Shown here: one piece after another, positions 52,762 through 62,445 of the stretch
Position numbering within the stretch: the first letter of the stretch is position 1
How the letters are laid out: each line of letters begins with the position of its first letter
The notes under the pieces: model-generated
What the model was told of the DNA's origin: nothing
The model's database searches: none
What the model saw: only the letters and a program-made list of their open reading frames with translations
Assembly: GCA_947625375.1 (NCBI GenBank)
Contig: CANQOC010000012.1
Coordinates: 1-64,000 of the forward strand
Direction of reading: 5' to 3'
Source of the DNA: an uncultured Clostridia bacterium
GTDB taxonomy: Bacteria > Bacillota > Clostridia > Oscillospirales > Ruminococcaceae
DNA length: 64,000 nucleotides
Translations under genes and position numbers: made by a program

Positions 52762-52800
52762 CCCGCGAACGCCCAAATATTTAACGTCCGCGGGTTATTT
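52762..52800 (+). promoter_or_regulatory. Hairpin with T-tract in the leader of the large protein
   Basis: CCCGCG (52762-52767) pairs with CGCGGG (52789-52794), with ACG/CGT inside, followed by TTATTTTT. Its position between promoter and gene is that of an attenuator, though no signal that would switch it is visible. Confidence 0.4.
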
Positions 52801-52819
52801 TTAGAAATTGGAGGTTTTT

Positions 52820-55800
52820 ATGAAAAGACTGTTGAAATCGGCACTTGCCGTCGCGCTCTGTCTTTCGATGACTGTCGGAACATGCGTCCCGCTCAACGCG
52901 GATACATATTATTCCGACCCCGAGGTTCATGAGCACGACCACGGCGAAACTATCGCCACCGCTTCCGATCCCGCTGTAAGTGAGGTCGCAATCACCGAAA
53001 CCCCGTCTCGCGTCATCAAGACCGAGAACGGAATCACTATCACAGCCGTCATTGACAACAAGTATGTCTCCGCCATCACATATATGTGTCAGGCGCCAGA
53101 GCTTCAATTCTCGTCGTCTGTCGGTGATATTACTTCCGTCAAGGTTCAGACGAGAACTTATGATTATAATCTTCACAATTATAAGACTGAAGATTATAAC
53201 GACGGCACCCCTAACATTCCCGAATCTTCTCCCACCGCCACCTATACATTCGGCGGGGGCGCAAGAGGAAGCTATATCGTTACCGTCACGGCCGGCGAAA
53301 GCGCTACCGCCTCCGTAACCCTTACCGTCGAGCATACGATAGGCGGACGCGACGTTATCGACTTCCCCGCGACCTGTACTCAACCCGAGCGCCATCAGCA
53401 GGTTTATTACTGCAAGACCTGCAGCGGTATCTCTCACACTGTTTATTCGTATGGCACCAAAGATGAAGAGAAAGCTACCGGCCACACCTATGAAGAGTTT
53501 GTTATACCTGCCGAGAATAACTGTGAGCATAAGGAAATTAAGTACGAAAAGTGCAAGGTCTGCGGTCATATCAAATATGCTGATGATAATCAGAATACCG
53601 TTGATGTAGAATCCGGCGGACACGATTTCAGCGTTGAAGTCACTTCCGAAAGGACTTCCTGCACCAACGAGGGAACAACAATCAAAAAGTGCTCCGAGTG
53701 CGAAGTTTATAATCTCGAAACTCAGCAGACCGTTCCTTCCGTTCCCCATAATATGCAGTCATGGGCAGAAGCAGAGGCAGACGGCGGCCGTAAACCCGCA
53801 ACCTGTGAAGGGTACGGCACTTTTGTAAGAAAGTGCAAGAACGAAGGCTGCACCTACACCTCAACCACCACCTACGCCCCCACGGGTCACAAGTGGGTAG
53901 TTGAGGAAGTCACCGAAGAGGCAACTTGCCAGCATGAAGGTCGCCAAAAGGTCAAATGCTCTGTTTGCAACAAAGTTATAGAAGACCAGACAATCCCCAA
54001 GACCGGTCATAACTATCAGGTAACGGTAGGTAAAGAGCCTACATGTACCGAAGACGGTTACTATGTCGAAAGGTGTACCTATTGCGGACAGGACAAAGAG
54101 GGCGTTCAGATAGCGATTAAAGCCACCGGCAAGCATACGCCCGTTGTGACGAACGACTGTACGCAAGACGTTAAATGCTCTGTCTGCGGTGAAACTATTT
54201 CCAAGGGCAACAGTGAACACAGCTTCGGCAGTTCCTATAAGAGTGACGGCACTCAGCATTGGAAGGTATGCACTAACCCGAACTGTACTCAGACCACCCC
54301 GGCTGAAGCTCACATTCCCGATATCTACACTAAAGGAGATTGCACAAGGGGCTTCGACTGTAAGGTATGTAGAAAACACATCGCCGGAGTACCGCACACC
54401 TTTGATGAAGTAGTGAGTGAAAAGACCACCACTCTCATGCACACATTAAAGTGCTCGGTATGCGGCACCGAACAGTCGTCTCAGTACCATTCATTCCGCG
54501 ACGCTGCAGGTAACTTGGGTATTATTGACGACGGTAACTGTTTGACCGAGGTCGTATGTAACGTCTGCGGCTATGTCGGTGTTAAGGCGTATGACGCCCA
54601 CGACTATACCGAATATTTCCCCCTTGAGAACGACCCCGACCACCACGAGGCCAACTGTATACACCCAAGATGTACAGAATTTATTAAGGAAGAGCACAAT
54701 TATGTCGTATCGGGCCAAAGGCTTAACGAGCAGGCTCCGACCTGCACAGAGCCCGGCTCATATGACGAGGTGTCCATTTGCGTCTGCGGCGCAAGCATAA
54801 CCAAGCACATCGTTCTTGATGCCACCGGACATATTTATCCGGACGACTACGATATTATCGAGTCCGACTGTGTCGGCGGAATCGTCAAGCAGAGAAAATG
54901 TCTTGTATGCGGAAACGTCGAAGAGATTGAAACCGAGGGTTCCGGACAGCATACTCCCGGCGAGCCGGTTGTTGAAGTTGCCCCGACCTGCACCACCGAG
55001 GGAAGCAGAATCACTTACTGCACCGTCTGCGGAGCTGTTGTCAATTCCGAGGTTCTTCCCGCTCAGCACGATTATCCCGCCAATCCGACTTCGATTGTCG
55101 AGTCTAAGGATTGCTTGACTCCCGGCGGAAAATTCTATAAGTGCAATAAATGTGATTCGATATTGAGCGAAGAAATTCCCGCTATCGGCCACCATGAGTA
55201 CGGCGAATATACCTATAATGAAGACGCCGACTGTCAGCACGGCGGTACAATGACCGCAACCTGTTCTGTCTGCGGTGAAATTAACACCATAAACGACCCG
55301 GAGCATCCCCAGCAGAAACACCTGTTTACTCACTACGTTTATCAAAACAACGCGACCATAGAACACAACGCCACCGAAATTGCCGAGTGCGACTTCGGCT
55401 GCGGTACTAAGGACGAAAGAGAAGTCGAGGGAACTCAGCTCCACGAGCACACCTTCCTCCACTATGACACGCTTATTTCTCCCGCAACCTGCGACACGCC
55501 CGCGGTATATCAGGCGACTTGTGAGGTTTGCCATGAGGCGACCGACACCATGGATGTCGGCGAGCCTCTCGGACACAGTGAAAGCGCGGTACAGGTTGTT
55601 GTAGAAGCGACTTGTACAGCCGACTCGGTCGGTATGACAATATGCACCCGCTGCCAGAAAACCATGCGCGACAATATCGCCATGCCCGGCACCGCACAGG
55701 GTCACCAGTGGGGCGAATTCGTCTACAACAACGACGCCACGACCGAGACCGACGGCACCGAGACCGCGCACTGCACAAGGTGCGACGAAACCTATACAAG

Positions 55801-57538
55801 AACCAAGGCGGGCACCAAGCTTGAGGGCGCACACGTCTTCAAGAACTATGTCTACAACAACGACGCGACCTGCACCAACGGCACCGAGACCGCTTACTGC
55901 GAGAACGGCTGCGGCTCGACCGACACGAGAGAGGCCGTCGGCACCGCCCTCGGGCACTCGCTCTCGGCTCCGAAGGTTGTAAAGGCCGCCACCTGTACAG
56001 ATGATGAGGTCACCGAGGCGACCTGTGAGCGCTGCGGCACTGTCGTTTCCGGAACAAACGCCGGTACCGCCCTCGGTCACGACCTCTCGCTCAGCATCGT
56101 CGCCCCCGCGACCTGCACCCAGAACGCCACCGGCGAATACCGGTGCAGTCGCTGCGAATATGTCTCCGAGACCACGACCATCGAAGGCTCGATGACCGGG
56201 CACCTCTTCGGCGAATGGATTACCGAGACCGGCTCGACCTGCGTCGCCGAGGGAACAATGTACCGCGAGTGCTCGGTATGTAAGCTCCGCGAATACAGCG
56301 CCGACCCCGCTGACGGTCACGTTTGGGACACCGATTTCACAATCGACGTCGAACCGACATGCGACCGCGACGGAAGCAAGTCGATTCACTGCCTCAACTG
56401 CGACGTCACCAAGGAAGAGACCGTAATCCCGCGCCGTGAGCACGTCTTTGTTGTCACCGACACCCTTGACGCGACCTGCACGGCCGACGGACTCATCACC
56501 AAGACCTGCTCATACCCCGACTGCCAGTATCAGGAACACACCACAATCCCCGCCACCGGGCACAGCTACGGCGAACCCGTGCTCCACTCCGGCGCGTCCT
56601 GCACCGATAACGACTACACCGTCACGACCTGCACCAAGTGCGGCAACGAGGTTGTGAACGAGATTGCGGATTCCGCCCGCGGACACGTTTCGGACGAGGG
56701 CACGGTCACAAAGATGCCGACGGCAACGGAAGCCGGCGAGAGGACCTATAAGTGCACCGTCTGCGGAGAGACAATCCGCACCGAGACGATTGCTCCTCTT
56801 GCGCTGAGCACCGAAATCACCGGCGACAACGCGTCCTCCGCGAGCGTCGACCCGGGCAACCTCCTCAGTGCAGTTGTCACCGAAGACGAGCTGAAAAAGC
56901 TTGAAGCCGGCGAAAAGCTGACCGTAATCCTTGAAGTTAGCGACGGTTCCGACACCGTCACCGACGAACAGGTCGACCTCGCCGAAAAGGCTGCCGACAA
57001 CAAGGACCTCGAGATTGCCGTCTATTACGAAATCGACCTCTTCAAGAAAATCGGCACCTCCGAGACAAGGATTACCTCGACGAACGAGCCGGTATACATC
57101 ACCCTCGAAATTCCCGCCGAATTCCGCAAGTCTAACCGTCAGTTCAGCCTTATCAGCATCAGGGATTCCGAGGCGGCAATCGTCCTCGAGGACCGCGACA
57201 GCGACCCCGCGACAATCACCGTCGCGACCGACCACTTCTCGCCCTACGTCCTCGCCTTTAAGGACGTCAAGCCGAGCACACATCAGCATGTGTTCACCTA
57301 CGGCTCTAACGCGCAGGGACACTGGGTGTTCTGCCCCGCCTGCGGCGCACAGCTCAGCCCGATAACTCCTCACCAGTTTGATTATAACGGCACCTGCGTC
57401 TGCGGATACAGAGCGCCGGTGAGCGGCGGCGGTGTTTCGGCACCCGCTCCCTCCGCTCCTTCGGCACCCGCCGAGAGCACAACCGACAGCGTTGAAGTAA
57501 ACGTCCCGACCGAGGGCAAGCTCAACGACGAGGAATAA
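52820..57538 (+). CDS. Large secreted protein with many zinc-ribbon-like cysteine repeats
   Basis: This 1572-residue protein has a signal peptide (about 1-31) and about twenty repeats of ~40-80 residues, each with patterns such as TCxxxG...CxxC and HxxGxxx. An adhesin-like C-terminal domain follows (about 1315-1470, ITGDNASSASV to TVATDHFSPYVLAF), then a last Cys pair (CPACG, CVCG) and a Pro/Ser/Ala tail without LPXTG. Such repeats are common in secreted proteins of gut Clostridia; binding partners are not known. The first two-thirds are more AT-rich than the last third, suggesting a mosaic origin. ATG at 52820 follows TTGGAGG. Confidence 0.75.
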   Translation: MKRLLKSALAVALCLSMTVGTCVPLNADTYYSDPEVHEHDHGETIATASDPAVSEVAITETPSRVIKTENGITITAVIDNKYVSAITYMCQAPELQFSSSVGDITSVKVQTRTYDYNLHNYKTEDYNDGTPNIPESSPTATYTFGGGARGSYIVTVTAGESATASVTLTVEHTIGGRDVIDFPATCTQPERHQQVYYCKTCSGISHTVYSYGTKDEEKATGHTYEEFVIPAENNCEHKEIKYEKCKVCGHIKYADDNQNTVDVESGGHDFSVEVTSERTSCTNEGTTIKKCSECEVYNLETQQTVPSVPHNMQSWAEAEADGGRKPATCEGYGTFVRKCKNEGCTYTSTTTYAPTGHKWVVEEVTEEATCQHEGRQKVKCSVCNKVIEDQTIPKTGHNYQVTVGKEPTCTEDGYYVERCTYCGQDKEGVQIAIKATGKHTPVVTNDCTQDVKCSVCGETISKGNSEHSFGSSYKSDGTQHWKVCTNPNCTQTTPAEAHIPDIYTKGDCTRGFDCKVCRKHIAGVPHTFDEVVSEKTTTLMHTLKCSVCGTEQSSQYHSFRDAAGNLGIIDDGNCLTEVVCNVCGYVGVKAYDAHDYTEYFPLENDPDHHEANCIHPRCTEFIKEEHNYVVSGQRLNEQAPTCTEPGSYDEVSICVCGASITKHIVLDATGHIYPDDYDIIESDCVGGIVKQRKCLVCGNVEEIETEGSGQHTPGEPVVEVAPTCTTEGSRITYCTVCGAVVNSEVLPAQHDYPANPTSIVESKDCLTPGGKFYKCNKCDSILSEEIPAIGHHEYGEYTYNEDADCQHGGTMTATCSVCGEINTINDPEHPQQKHLFTHYVYQNNATIEHNATEIAECDFGCGTKDEREVEGTQLHEHTFLHYDTLISPATCDTPAVYQATCEVCHEATDTMDVGEPLGHSESAVQVVVEATCTADSVGMTICTRCQKTMRDNIAMPGTAQGHQWGEFVYNNDATTETDGTETAHCTRCDETYTRTKAGTKLEGAHVFKNYVYNNDATCTNGTETAYCENGCGSTDTREAVGTALGHSLSAPKVVKAATCTDDEVTEATCERCGTVVSGTNAGTALGHDLSLSIVAPATCTQNATGEYRCSRCEYVSETTTIEGSMTGHLFGEWITETGSTCVAEGTMYRECSVCKLREYSADPADGHVWDTDFTIDVEPTCDRDGSKSIHCLNCDVTKEETVIPRREHVFVVTDTLDATCTADGLITKTCSYPDCQYQEHTTIPATGHSYGEPVLHSGASCTDNDYTVTTCTKCGNEVVNEIADSARGHVSDEGTVTKMPTATEAGERTYKCTVCGETIRTETIAPLALSTEITGDNASSASVDPGNLLSAVVTEDELKKLEAGEKLTVILEVSDGSDTVTDEQVDLAEKAADNKDLEIAVYYEIDLFKKIGTSETRITSTNEPVYITLEIPAEFRKSNRQFSLISIRDSEAAIVLEDRDSDPATITVATDHFSPYVLAFKDVKPSTHQHVFTYGSNAQGHWVFCPACGAQLSPITPHQFDYNGTCVCGYRAPVSGGGVSAPAPSAPSAPAESTTDSVEVNVPTEGKLNDEE

Positions 57539-57552
57539 CCGCATTAAAACAC

Positions 57553-57585
57553 AAAGGGCCGTCGGCGCAAATCCGGCGGCTCTTT
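57553..57585. terminator. Terminator between the large protein and the TetR gene
   Basis: AAAGGGCCGTCGG pairs with CCGGCGGCTCTTT (G-T wobbles) around a short loop. It lies between convergent genes. Confidence 0.75.
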
Positions 57586-57608
57586 AATAATGCAAAAAGG
57601 GGAGGGAG

Positions 57609-58196
57609 TTAATCTCCCCACCCCCTCACGCATCTCATGCACAGGTCGGTTATCATTTCGGCAGGGTCGGCACAGTCGTTTTCGACCCACTCCCTTACGA
57701 CCGAGGTCAGTCCGCCGAGATAGAAGCGCGCGACATACTGTTTCTCGCTTTCCGAGACGTTGAACCTGTCCATCGCAGGCGAAAAAACCTCGTCGAAAAT
57801 CTTCGAGAATGTGTTCTGAGTGCGGAAAATGTCCTGATGCGAGAGCACCACCCGATAGAGCCGCCGATTCTGCCTGATGAAATCAAGATACGGTTCAAGG
57901 TATTCCGGCGAGATAAAAATCGAGTCCTCGGGGCGCTCCGAGGAGAGCCGCATTTTAACGTCCGTCATATCCGCGCCGTAGCGCTGAAAGCACTTGTTGT
58001 TCGTATACTCGACGCACTCGTTCAGAAGGTCTGCGACCGTTTCGTAATGAAGATAGAACGTCGAGCGGTTTACTCCCGCCTTTTCACAGATTTCCTTGAC
58101 CGTGATATACTCGAAATCCTTCTTTTCGAGACACTCAATCAGCGCCTCGTCCATCCGTGCGGCTGTGCCGAAATACTTGCTCTCCGCTTTGTTCAA
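57609..58196 (-). CDS. TetR/AcrR-family transcription regulator
   Basis: This 195-residue regulator has the N-terminal TetR helix-turn-helix (YITVKEICEKAGVNRSTFYLHY, in parts, about 27-50) and a variable ligand domain with the GGLTSVVREWVEN tail seen in AcrR-type proteins. Its gene is 18 bp downstream of the small membrane protein gene, on the same strand, so it probably controls that unit. The ligand is unknown. Confidence 0.92.
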   Translation of the reverse strand: MNKAESKYFGTAARMDEALIECLEKKDFEYITVKEICEKAGVNRSTFYLHYETVADLLNECVEYTNNKCFQRYGADMTDVKMRLSSERPEDSIFISPEYLEPYLDFIRQNRRLYRVVLSHQDIFRTQNTFSKIFDEVFSPAMDRFNVSESEKQYVARFYLGGLTSVVREWVENDCADPAEMITDLCMRCVRGWGD

Positions 58197-58214
58197 CGGT
58201 TATGCCTCCTCGGG

Positions 58215-58574
58215 TCAGTCTTCTTCCGCAGCAATTTCGTTTGCGAGCCTTATGATGTCTCCGGCATATTTCTCCTTGCTGCTTTGAAGAATATGCTTAT
58301 ATATCGGATAATTCACCGCCATGCCGGCGAATCCCAATACGCCGACGACAATTCCGAGCGCGGTAAAAACCGCCGTCCCCGAGCCGATAACGCCCATTGA
58401 AAGGCACATTCCGGTTCCCGCGACAAGCGCGCACAAAATCCCGAATGTGTACGCAAATACCTGTGCCGGCGTCTTTGCCTTTCGGTCAAGCTTTTTAAGC
58501 GCCACGACCTTCGACGCACTCTTTTTTGAATATTCGTTCACAATGGCTTCTGCAAAAATTTTGTCTGTGTTCAT
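58215..58574 (-). CDS. Small two-helix membrane protein
   Basis: This 119-residue protein has two hydrophobic segments (about 42-62, VFAYTFGILCALVAGTGMCL; and about 68-90, GTAVFTALGIVVGVLGFAGM) and charged ends. GGAGG precedes the ATG. It is co-directional with the TetR gene downstream. I do not recognise a family. An envelope or stress role regulated by the TetR neighbour is plausible but not shown. Confidence 0.65.
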   Translation of the reverse strand: MNTDKIFAEAIVNEYSKKSASKVVALKKLDRKAKTPAQVFAYTFGILCALVAGTGMCLSMGVIGSGTAVFTALGIVVGVLGFAGMAVNYPIYKHILQSSKEKYAGDIIRLANEIAAEED

Positions 58575-58683
58575 AATAATACCTCCGTTTGATTTTGTAT
58601 CTCCATTATATCAGACGGATTTTTTATTATCAACGACACCGACCGGCGTTTGTGTTGATTTAAGAGGGGAGCGGCCGGATAAA

Positions 58684-58723
58684 CAATCGCCCTCGGGCGC
58701 AGTTACACGTCCAAGGGCAATCG
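58684..58723 (-). terminator. Probable terminator after uraA
   Basis: An imperfect stem CAATCGCCCTCGG/CCAAGGGCAATCG lies 40 bp beyond the uraA stop, followed on the minus strand by TTGTTTATC. Two or three mismatches weaken it. Confidence 0.5.
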
Positions 58724-58764
58724 CTTTATAAGGTCATAGCGTCAACTTTTCGGCACTTTCCCTC

Positions 58765-60156
58765 TTATTTTTTCCCCTTCACCCCGAGAATCTGATTGAC
58801 GATAATCCCGAGGATAAGCGCGGTCGCAATCGAGGTGATGGTGACAGCGCCGAAGTTGAGCGAAAGGCCGCCGATGCCGCAGACGAGAATCGTCGAGACG
58901 ACGAAGAGGTTGCGGTTCTCTTCGAGGTCGACCTTCTGGACCATCTTAAGTCCCGAAACGGCGATGAACCCGTAGAGCGCGATGCATACGCCGCCCATAA
59001 CACAGCTCGGAATCGAGTTGACGAACGCGACGAAGGGCGCGAAGAAGGACACGATAATCGCCAGAACCGCGGTCGTGATAATCGTCGCGACCGAGGCGTT
59101 GCCGGTGATGGCGACACAGGCGATAGACTCGCCGTAGGTTGTGTTGGGGCAGCCGCCGAAGAAGGCACCCGCCATCGAGCCGACGCCGTCGCCGAGGAGA
59201 GTCCTCGAAAGACCCGGGTCATCGAGGAGGTCCTTTTCGATGATTGAGGATATGTTCTTGTGGTCCGCGACGTGCTCCGCAAAGACGACGAACGCGACCG
59301 GAATATACGCCAGCGCGATTGCGCCGAGATACGAGCCGCTCAGCTCGCCGAACGCTCCGAACGCCGAGAGGAACGTAAAGTCGGGGAGATGGATTACAGT
59401 GTGAAGACCGACGCCGCCGTCAACAAGGCTTCCGAACGAGCTGAAGCTGACGACCTTGAGCGCGTCGATTCCTGCGGCATTACCGATGACCGTGAAGACC
59501 GTCGCAACCGCATATCCCGCAAGAATACCGATGATAAAGGGGATAAGCTTTACCATCTTCTTGCCGAATGTCGAGCAGACTGTGGTCACGATAAGCGTGA
59601 CGATTCCGACGAGGACGCAGATAAGCACCGCCGCGACGGCGTTTCCGCTCTCGTCCTTGACGCCGCCGGTCTGGAGGTCGCCGATTGCGTTTGCCGCGAG
59701 CGAAAGTCCGATAATCGCGACTGTCGGGCCGATGACGACCGCGGGCATCAGCTTATTGAGCCAGCCTACGCCGACCGCCTTGACGAGAATCGATATGACG
59801 ACATAAACAAGTCCCGCCAGAATCGCGCCGATAATCAGTCCGAGGTAGCCGAGCGCAACCGTCGACGCGCCCGCAAAAGCCGCGGCCATCGAGCCGAGGA
59901 ACGCGAACGACGAGCCGAGGAAGACCGGACTCGAAGCCTTTGTGAACAAAACATAGACAAGCGTACCGACGCCCGCGCCGAAGAGAGCCGCGGCGGGGTC
60001 CATCGTCGGGTGGGTGGCGCCGTCGGAAAGGAAGCTTCCGTTTGTGATGACCGGGACGACAAGCGTCGCCGCCATAATCGCGAGAAGCTGCTGGATTGCA
60101 AAGACAATCATCTGACCGAACTTCGGCTTGTCCTTGATTCCATAGATAAGTTTCAT
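58765..60156 (-). CDS. uraA: Uracil/xanthine permease (NCS2 family)
   Basis: This 463-residue, about 14-helix transporter imports uracil (or xanthine). It shows the NCS2 features AIAPRYEPLSS-equivalent block, here GAIALAYIPVAFVVFAEHVADHKN (in parts, about 270-295), and GGCPNTTYGESI (about 322) at the substrate site. AAGGAGG precedes the ATG at 60156; the frame is open to 60222. It is 63 bp after pyrR on the same strand; the pairing with pyrR makes uracil the likely substrate. Confidence 0.93.
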   Translation of the reverse strand: MKLIYGIKDKPKFGQMIVFAIQQLLAIMAATLVVPVITNGSFLSDGATHPTMDPAAALFGAGVGTLVYVLFTKASSPVFLGSSFAFLGSMAAAFAGASTVALGYLGLIIGAILAGLVYVVISILVKAVGVGWLNKLMPAVVIGPTVAIIGLSLAANAIGDLQTGGVKDESGNAVAAVLICVLVGIVTLIVTTVCSTFGKKMVKLIPFIIGILAGYAVATVFTVIGNAAGIDALKVVSFSSFGSLVDGGVGLHTVIHLPDFTFLSAFGAFGELSGSYLGAIALAYIPVAFVVFAEHVADHKNISSIIEKDLLDDPGLSRTLLGDGVGSMAGAFFGGCPNTTYGESIACVAITGNASVATIITTAVLAIIVSFFAPFVAFVNSIPSCVMGGVCIALYGFIAVSGLKMVQKVDLEENRNLFVVSTILVCGIGGLSLNFGAVTITSIATALILGIIVNQILGVKGKK

Positions 60157-60218
60157 CTTGATTTCCTCCTTATTGTTGGTGAACCGTTTTATATATCGAC
60201 CGCCGGAGAACCCGGTGT

Positions 60219-60758
60219 TCAATCCGAATCAAGAAGCTTTACCGATGTGTCGCTCTCATACGGTGGGATATGCACGCTGATAAGCTCGCTGTGCGACGTC
60301 GGAATGTTCTTCCCGACGTAGTCCGCGCGAATCGGAAGCTCTCTGTGCCCCCTGTCAATCAGAATCGCAAGCTGTATCGCCGCCGGGCGGCCGAGCGAGA
60401 ATATCGCCTCGATTGCCGCGCGCGCAGTCCGCCCGGTATAAAGGACGTCGTCGACCAAAACGACCTTTTTCCCCGAGACCGGAAAGGGGAGCTCGGCTTC
60501 TTTTAATACCGGCATCTGTGAATAGTCGAGGAGGTCGTCGCGGTAATAGCTGATGTCGATGTCGCCGCAGAGGACCTCGACCCCCTCGAATTTCCTTATG
60601 TTTTCGGCAATCATCCTCGCAAGCGCCGCGCCCCGGCTTCTTATTCCGACAAGACACACCCCGTCGGTGCCGCGGTTTTTTTCGAGAATCTCATGCGAAA
60701 TCCTTGTCATAGCGCGTATAACCGCGCTTTCTTCCATTATTACCGCCTTTTCGGTCAT
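60219..60758 (-). CDS. pyrR: Bifunctional PyrR regulator/uracil phosphoribosyltransferase
   Basis: This 179-residue protein binds pyr mRNA leaders in response to UMP and also has weak uracil phosphoribosyltransferase activity. The PRPP site is VVLVDDVLYTGRTARA (about 96-111). The C-terminal region SYVGKNIPTS is conserved. ATG at 60758 follows GAGGGGTGAAAGC; 11 upstream codons are open but unsupported. uraA follows after 63 bp. A terminator-like hairpin lies in its own leader. Confidence 0.95.
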   Translation of the reverse strand: MTEKAVIMEESAVIRAMTRISHEILEKNRGTDGVCLVGIRSRGAALARMIAENIRKFEGVEVLCGDIDISYYRDDLLDYSQMPVLKEAELPFPVSGKKVVLVDDVLYTGRTARAAIEAIFSLGRPAAIQLAILIDRGHRELPIRADYVGKNIPTSHSELISVHIPPYESDTSVKLLDSD

Positions 60759-60773
60759 GCTTTCACCCCTCGG

Positions 60774-60814
60774 AAAAAGATAGTGCCCCATCGCGCCTTA
60801 AGGTACGATAGGGC
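60774..60814 (-). promoter_or_regulatory. Attenuator-like terminator in the pyrR leader
   Basis: GCCCCATCG (60784-60792) pairs with CGATAGGGC (60806-60814), followed on the minus strand by a T5 run (60774-60778). It lies 16-56 bp before the pyrR start. This is the position of the PyrR-controlled terminator in pyr operons. The upstream PyrR-binding anti-antiterminator is not clearly seen. Confidence 0.65.
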
Positions 60815-60951
60815 ATAAAAGTGGAGAATATGTTTCGTATCTTTCGGCATCACAGTACCGCATTTAAGATTCTGAAATCTATATTACCACCATATATTGT
60901 GCTTGTCAAGAGAAATTTGACGTTTTTTGAGATTTTTTTGACTTCCGGCCG

Positions 60952-62445
60952 TCAGTCCTTCTCCGGCTCGTCCTTGAACCCGAAAATTCCGGGATATTCG
61001 CCGTCGGGGGCGGGTTCAAGAGCGCCGGTCCTCACCGCCGCGCCGCCGTACCACCCCATCAGGTTCCACATGACGATGTGCGGGCAGTGATAGTCAATCA
61101 CCTCGGCGGCGCAGTCGGGGGAGTGCTCCTTAAGCTTCTCGGTCGCAATCCTGCCGATTTCGGTCATCGTCTCCTTCAGCGCGCCGAACTCCTCGCCCAA
61201 TATCCCGTAGAGCATGTGATTGCGCTGTTCCTCCGTAAAAATCGGGAATTTCGCCTTTTCAAGCCGCTCTTCTCTTATGCGTGTGAATACGTTTGCATAT
61301 GCAGCCGAATACGCGGCGTTGAACTCAATCCATGTTGCCTTCTGACTGCCGATAGTCCCCAAGCCGGCATATGATATCGTGCCGTACATAATGTCCGCCT
61401 CGGGATTTTTCCCCTCGAGTCCGTAGCAAATTCCGGTGACCTCCTTGTCCCCGACGCGGTACACCGTGCGGAATTTCGCGCCGCCGTCGGTCTGCTGAAT
61501 CCCGCTCATAATTGCAAAGGCGAAGATGTCCCAGATGAGGAGATTGTCCGAGAATTCATCGGCGCCGTCGAAGCCGATTTCTCGGATTTCGGGAAGCTTT
61601 TTGCGGATTGCCGCGACGAAGTCCTTGATTTTTCCGGAATATTTTTCGTTAAGCATATTGATGATTTCGCTGCCGTACTCTTCGGTCAGAATCGGCATAA
61701 CGGTCTGATATTTCTTCCCCTGACGCGAGATAAGGCCGTAGCTTATAAGTGTCTCAAGCTCGTCCTCGAGGTAAACCGAGGCAATTCCGAGCTCGACCGA
61801 GAGCTGTTCAGCCGTCATCGGCTCATAGTACGCCGAGAGGAGAATCTGCCCCGGGAGCTTTCTTGTAAAGAGAGCGTCGAACGCGTTGTTATGGTCTCCG
61901 TTAAAAATGTAGCGGAATTTAAAGGGGGTGGGGTTAAAGCTTTTTTCTCCGAACTGTCTTTCCATAGCGATACCTTCTTTCAATATTTTCCGTGACTGAA
62001 ACAGGTTGAATTTCACCGTCTGCGCCGTAAGGCCGTATTTTTCCGAGATGTCCTTTACAGACATTCCGTCATAGTAATACGCGACGGTGCAGAGGCGGTA
62101 TTTTTCTGACAAAAAGGCAAGCTCGCGCCGAAGCGTGTTTTCCCGCTCTTTTTCGACGATGCCGTCCTGAAAATCCGAGCCGTCGGGGATATCGTCGCCG
62201 AGACCGACCTTCGGGGAATTTGCGGTTTTGCGGAGATAGTGCTTATATGTATTCGCCGCAATCTTCCACACGAACCCGAAGAACGCGTCGTCGCACCTAA
62301 GGTTCTCCGCGCTTTTCAGCACCGCGAGAATTATGTCCGAGCAAAGGTCCTCCGCCTTATAGGGGTCTGAGGTCTTGTGGAGCGACCAAAGGTAGATTGT
62401 CCTCATGTTCTCGGACAGCAGCTCGCCCGCTCTTTTCGCCGTCAT
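60952..62445 (-). CDS. Sigma-70-family protein with large C-terminal extension (497 aa)
   Basis: The first ~170 residues hold sigma region 2 (SDPYKAEDLCSDIILAVLKS in parts) and region 4 (YYYDGMSVKDISEKYGLTAQTV in parts, about 130-155), as in ECF factors. The next ~330 residues have a winged-helix-like part (LSVELGIASVYLEDELETLISYGLIS in parts, about 215-240) and a mixed domain with YRVGDKEVTGICYGLEG. This tail may sense a signal directly. ATG at 62445 is chosen because AGGTGAT lies six bases before it; GTG/ATG starts at 62454/62451 would overlap it. No anti-sigma gene is next to it. Confidence 0.75.
   Translation of the reverse strand: MTAKRAGELLSENMRTIYLWSLHKTSDPYKAEDLCSDIILAVLKSAENLRCDDAFFGFVWKIAANTYKHYLRKTANSPKVGLGDDIPDGSDFQDGIVEKERENTLRRELAFLSEKYRLCTVAYYYDGMSVKDISEKYGLTAQTVKFNLFQSRKILKEGIAMERQFGEKSFNPTPFKFRYIFNGDHNNAFDALFTRKLPGQILLSAYYEPMTAEQLSVELGIASVYLEDELETLISYGLISRQGKKYQTVMPILTEEYGSEIINMLNEKYSGKIKDFVAAIRKKLPEIREIGFDGADEFSDNLLIWDIFAFAIMSGIQQTDGGAKFRTVYRVGDKEVTGICYGLEGKNPEADIMYGTISYAGLGTIGSQKATWIEFNAAYSAAYANVFTRIREERLEKAKFPIFTEEQRNHMLYGILGEEFGALKETMTEIGRIATEKLKEHSPDCAAEVIDYHCPHIVMWNLMGWYGGAAVRTGALEPAPDGEYPGIFGFKDEPEKD

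Noticed and set aside
54758-56443. A 561-codon minus-strand frame inside the large cysteine-repeat gene
   Set aside because: It follows the repeat pattern of the sense gene, has no promoter or ribosome site, and its product is low-complexity Val/Gly/Ala sequence.
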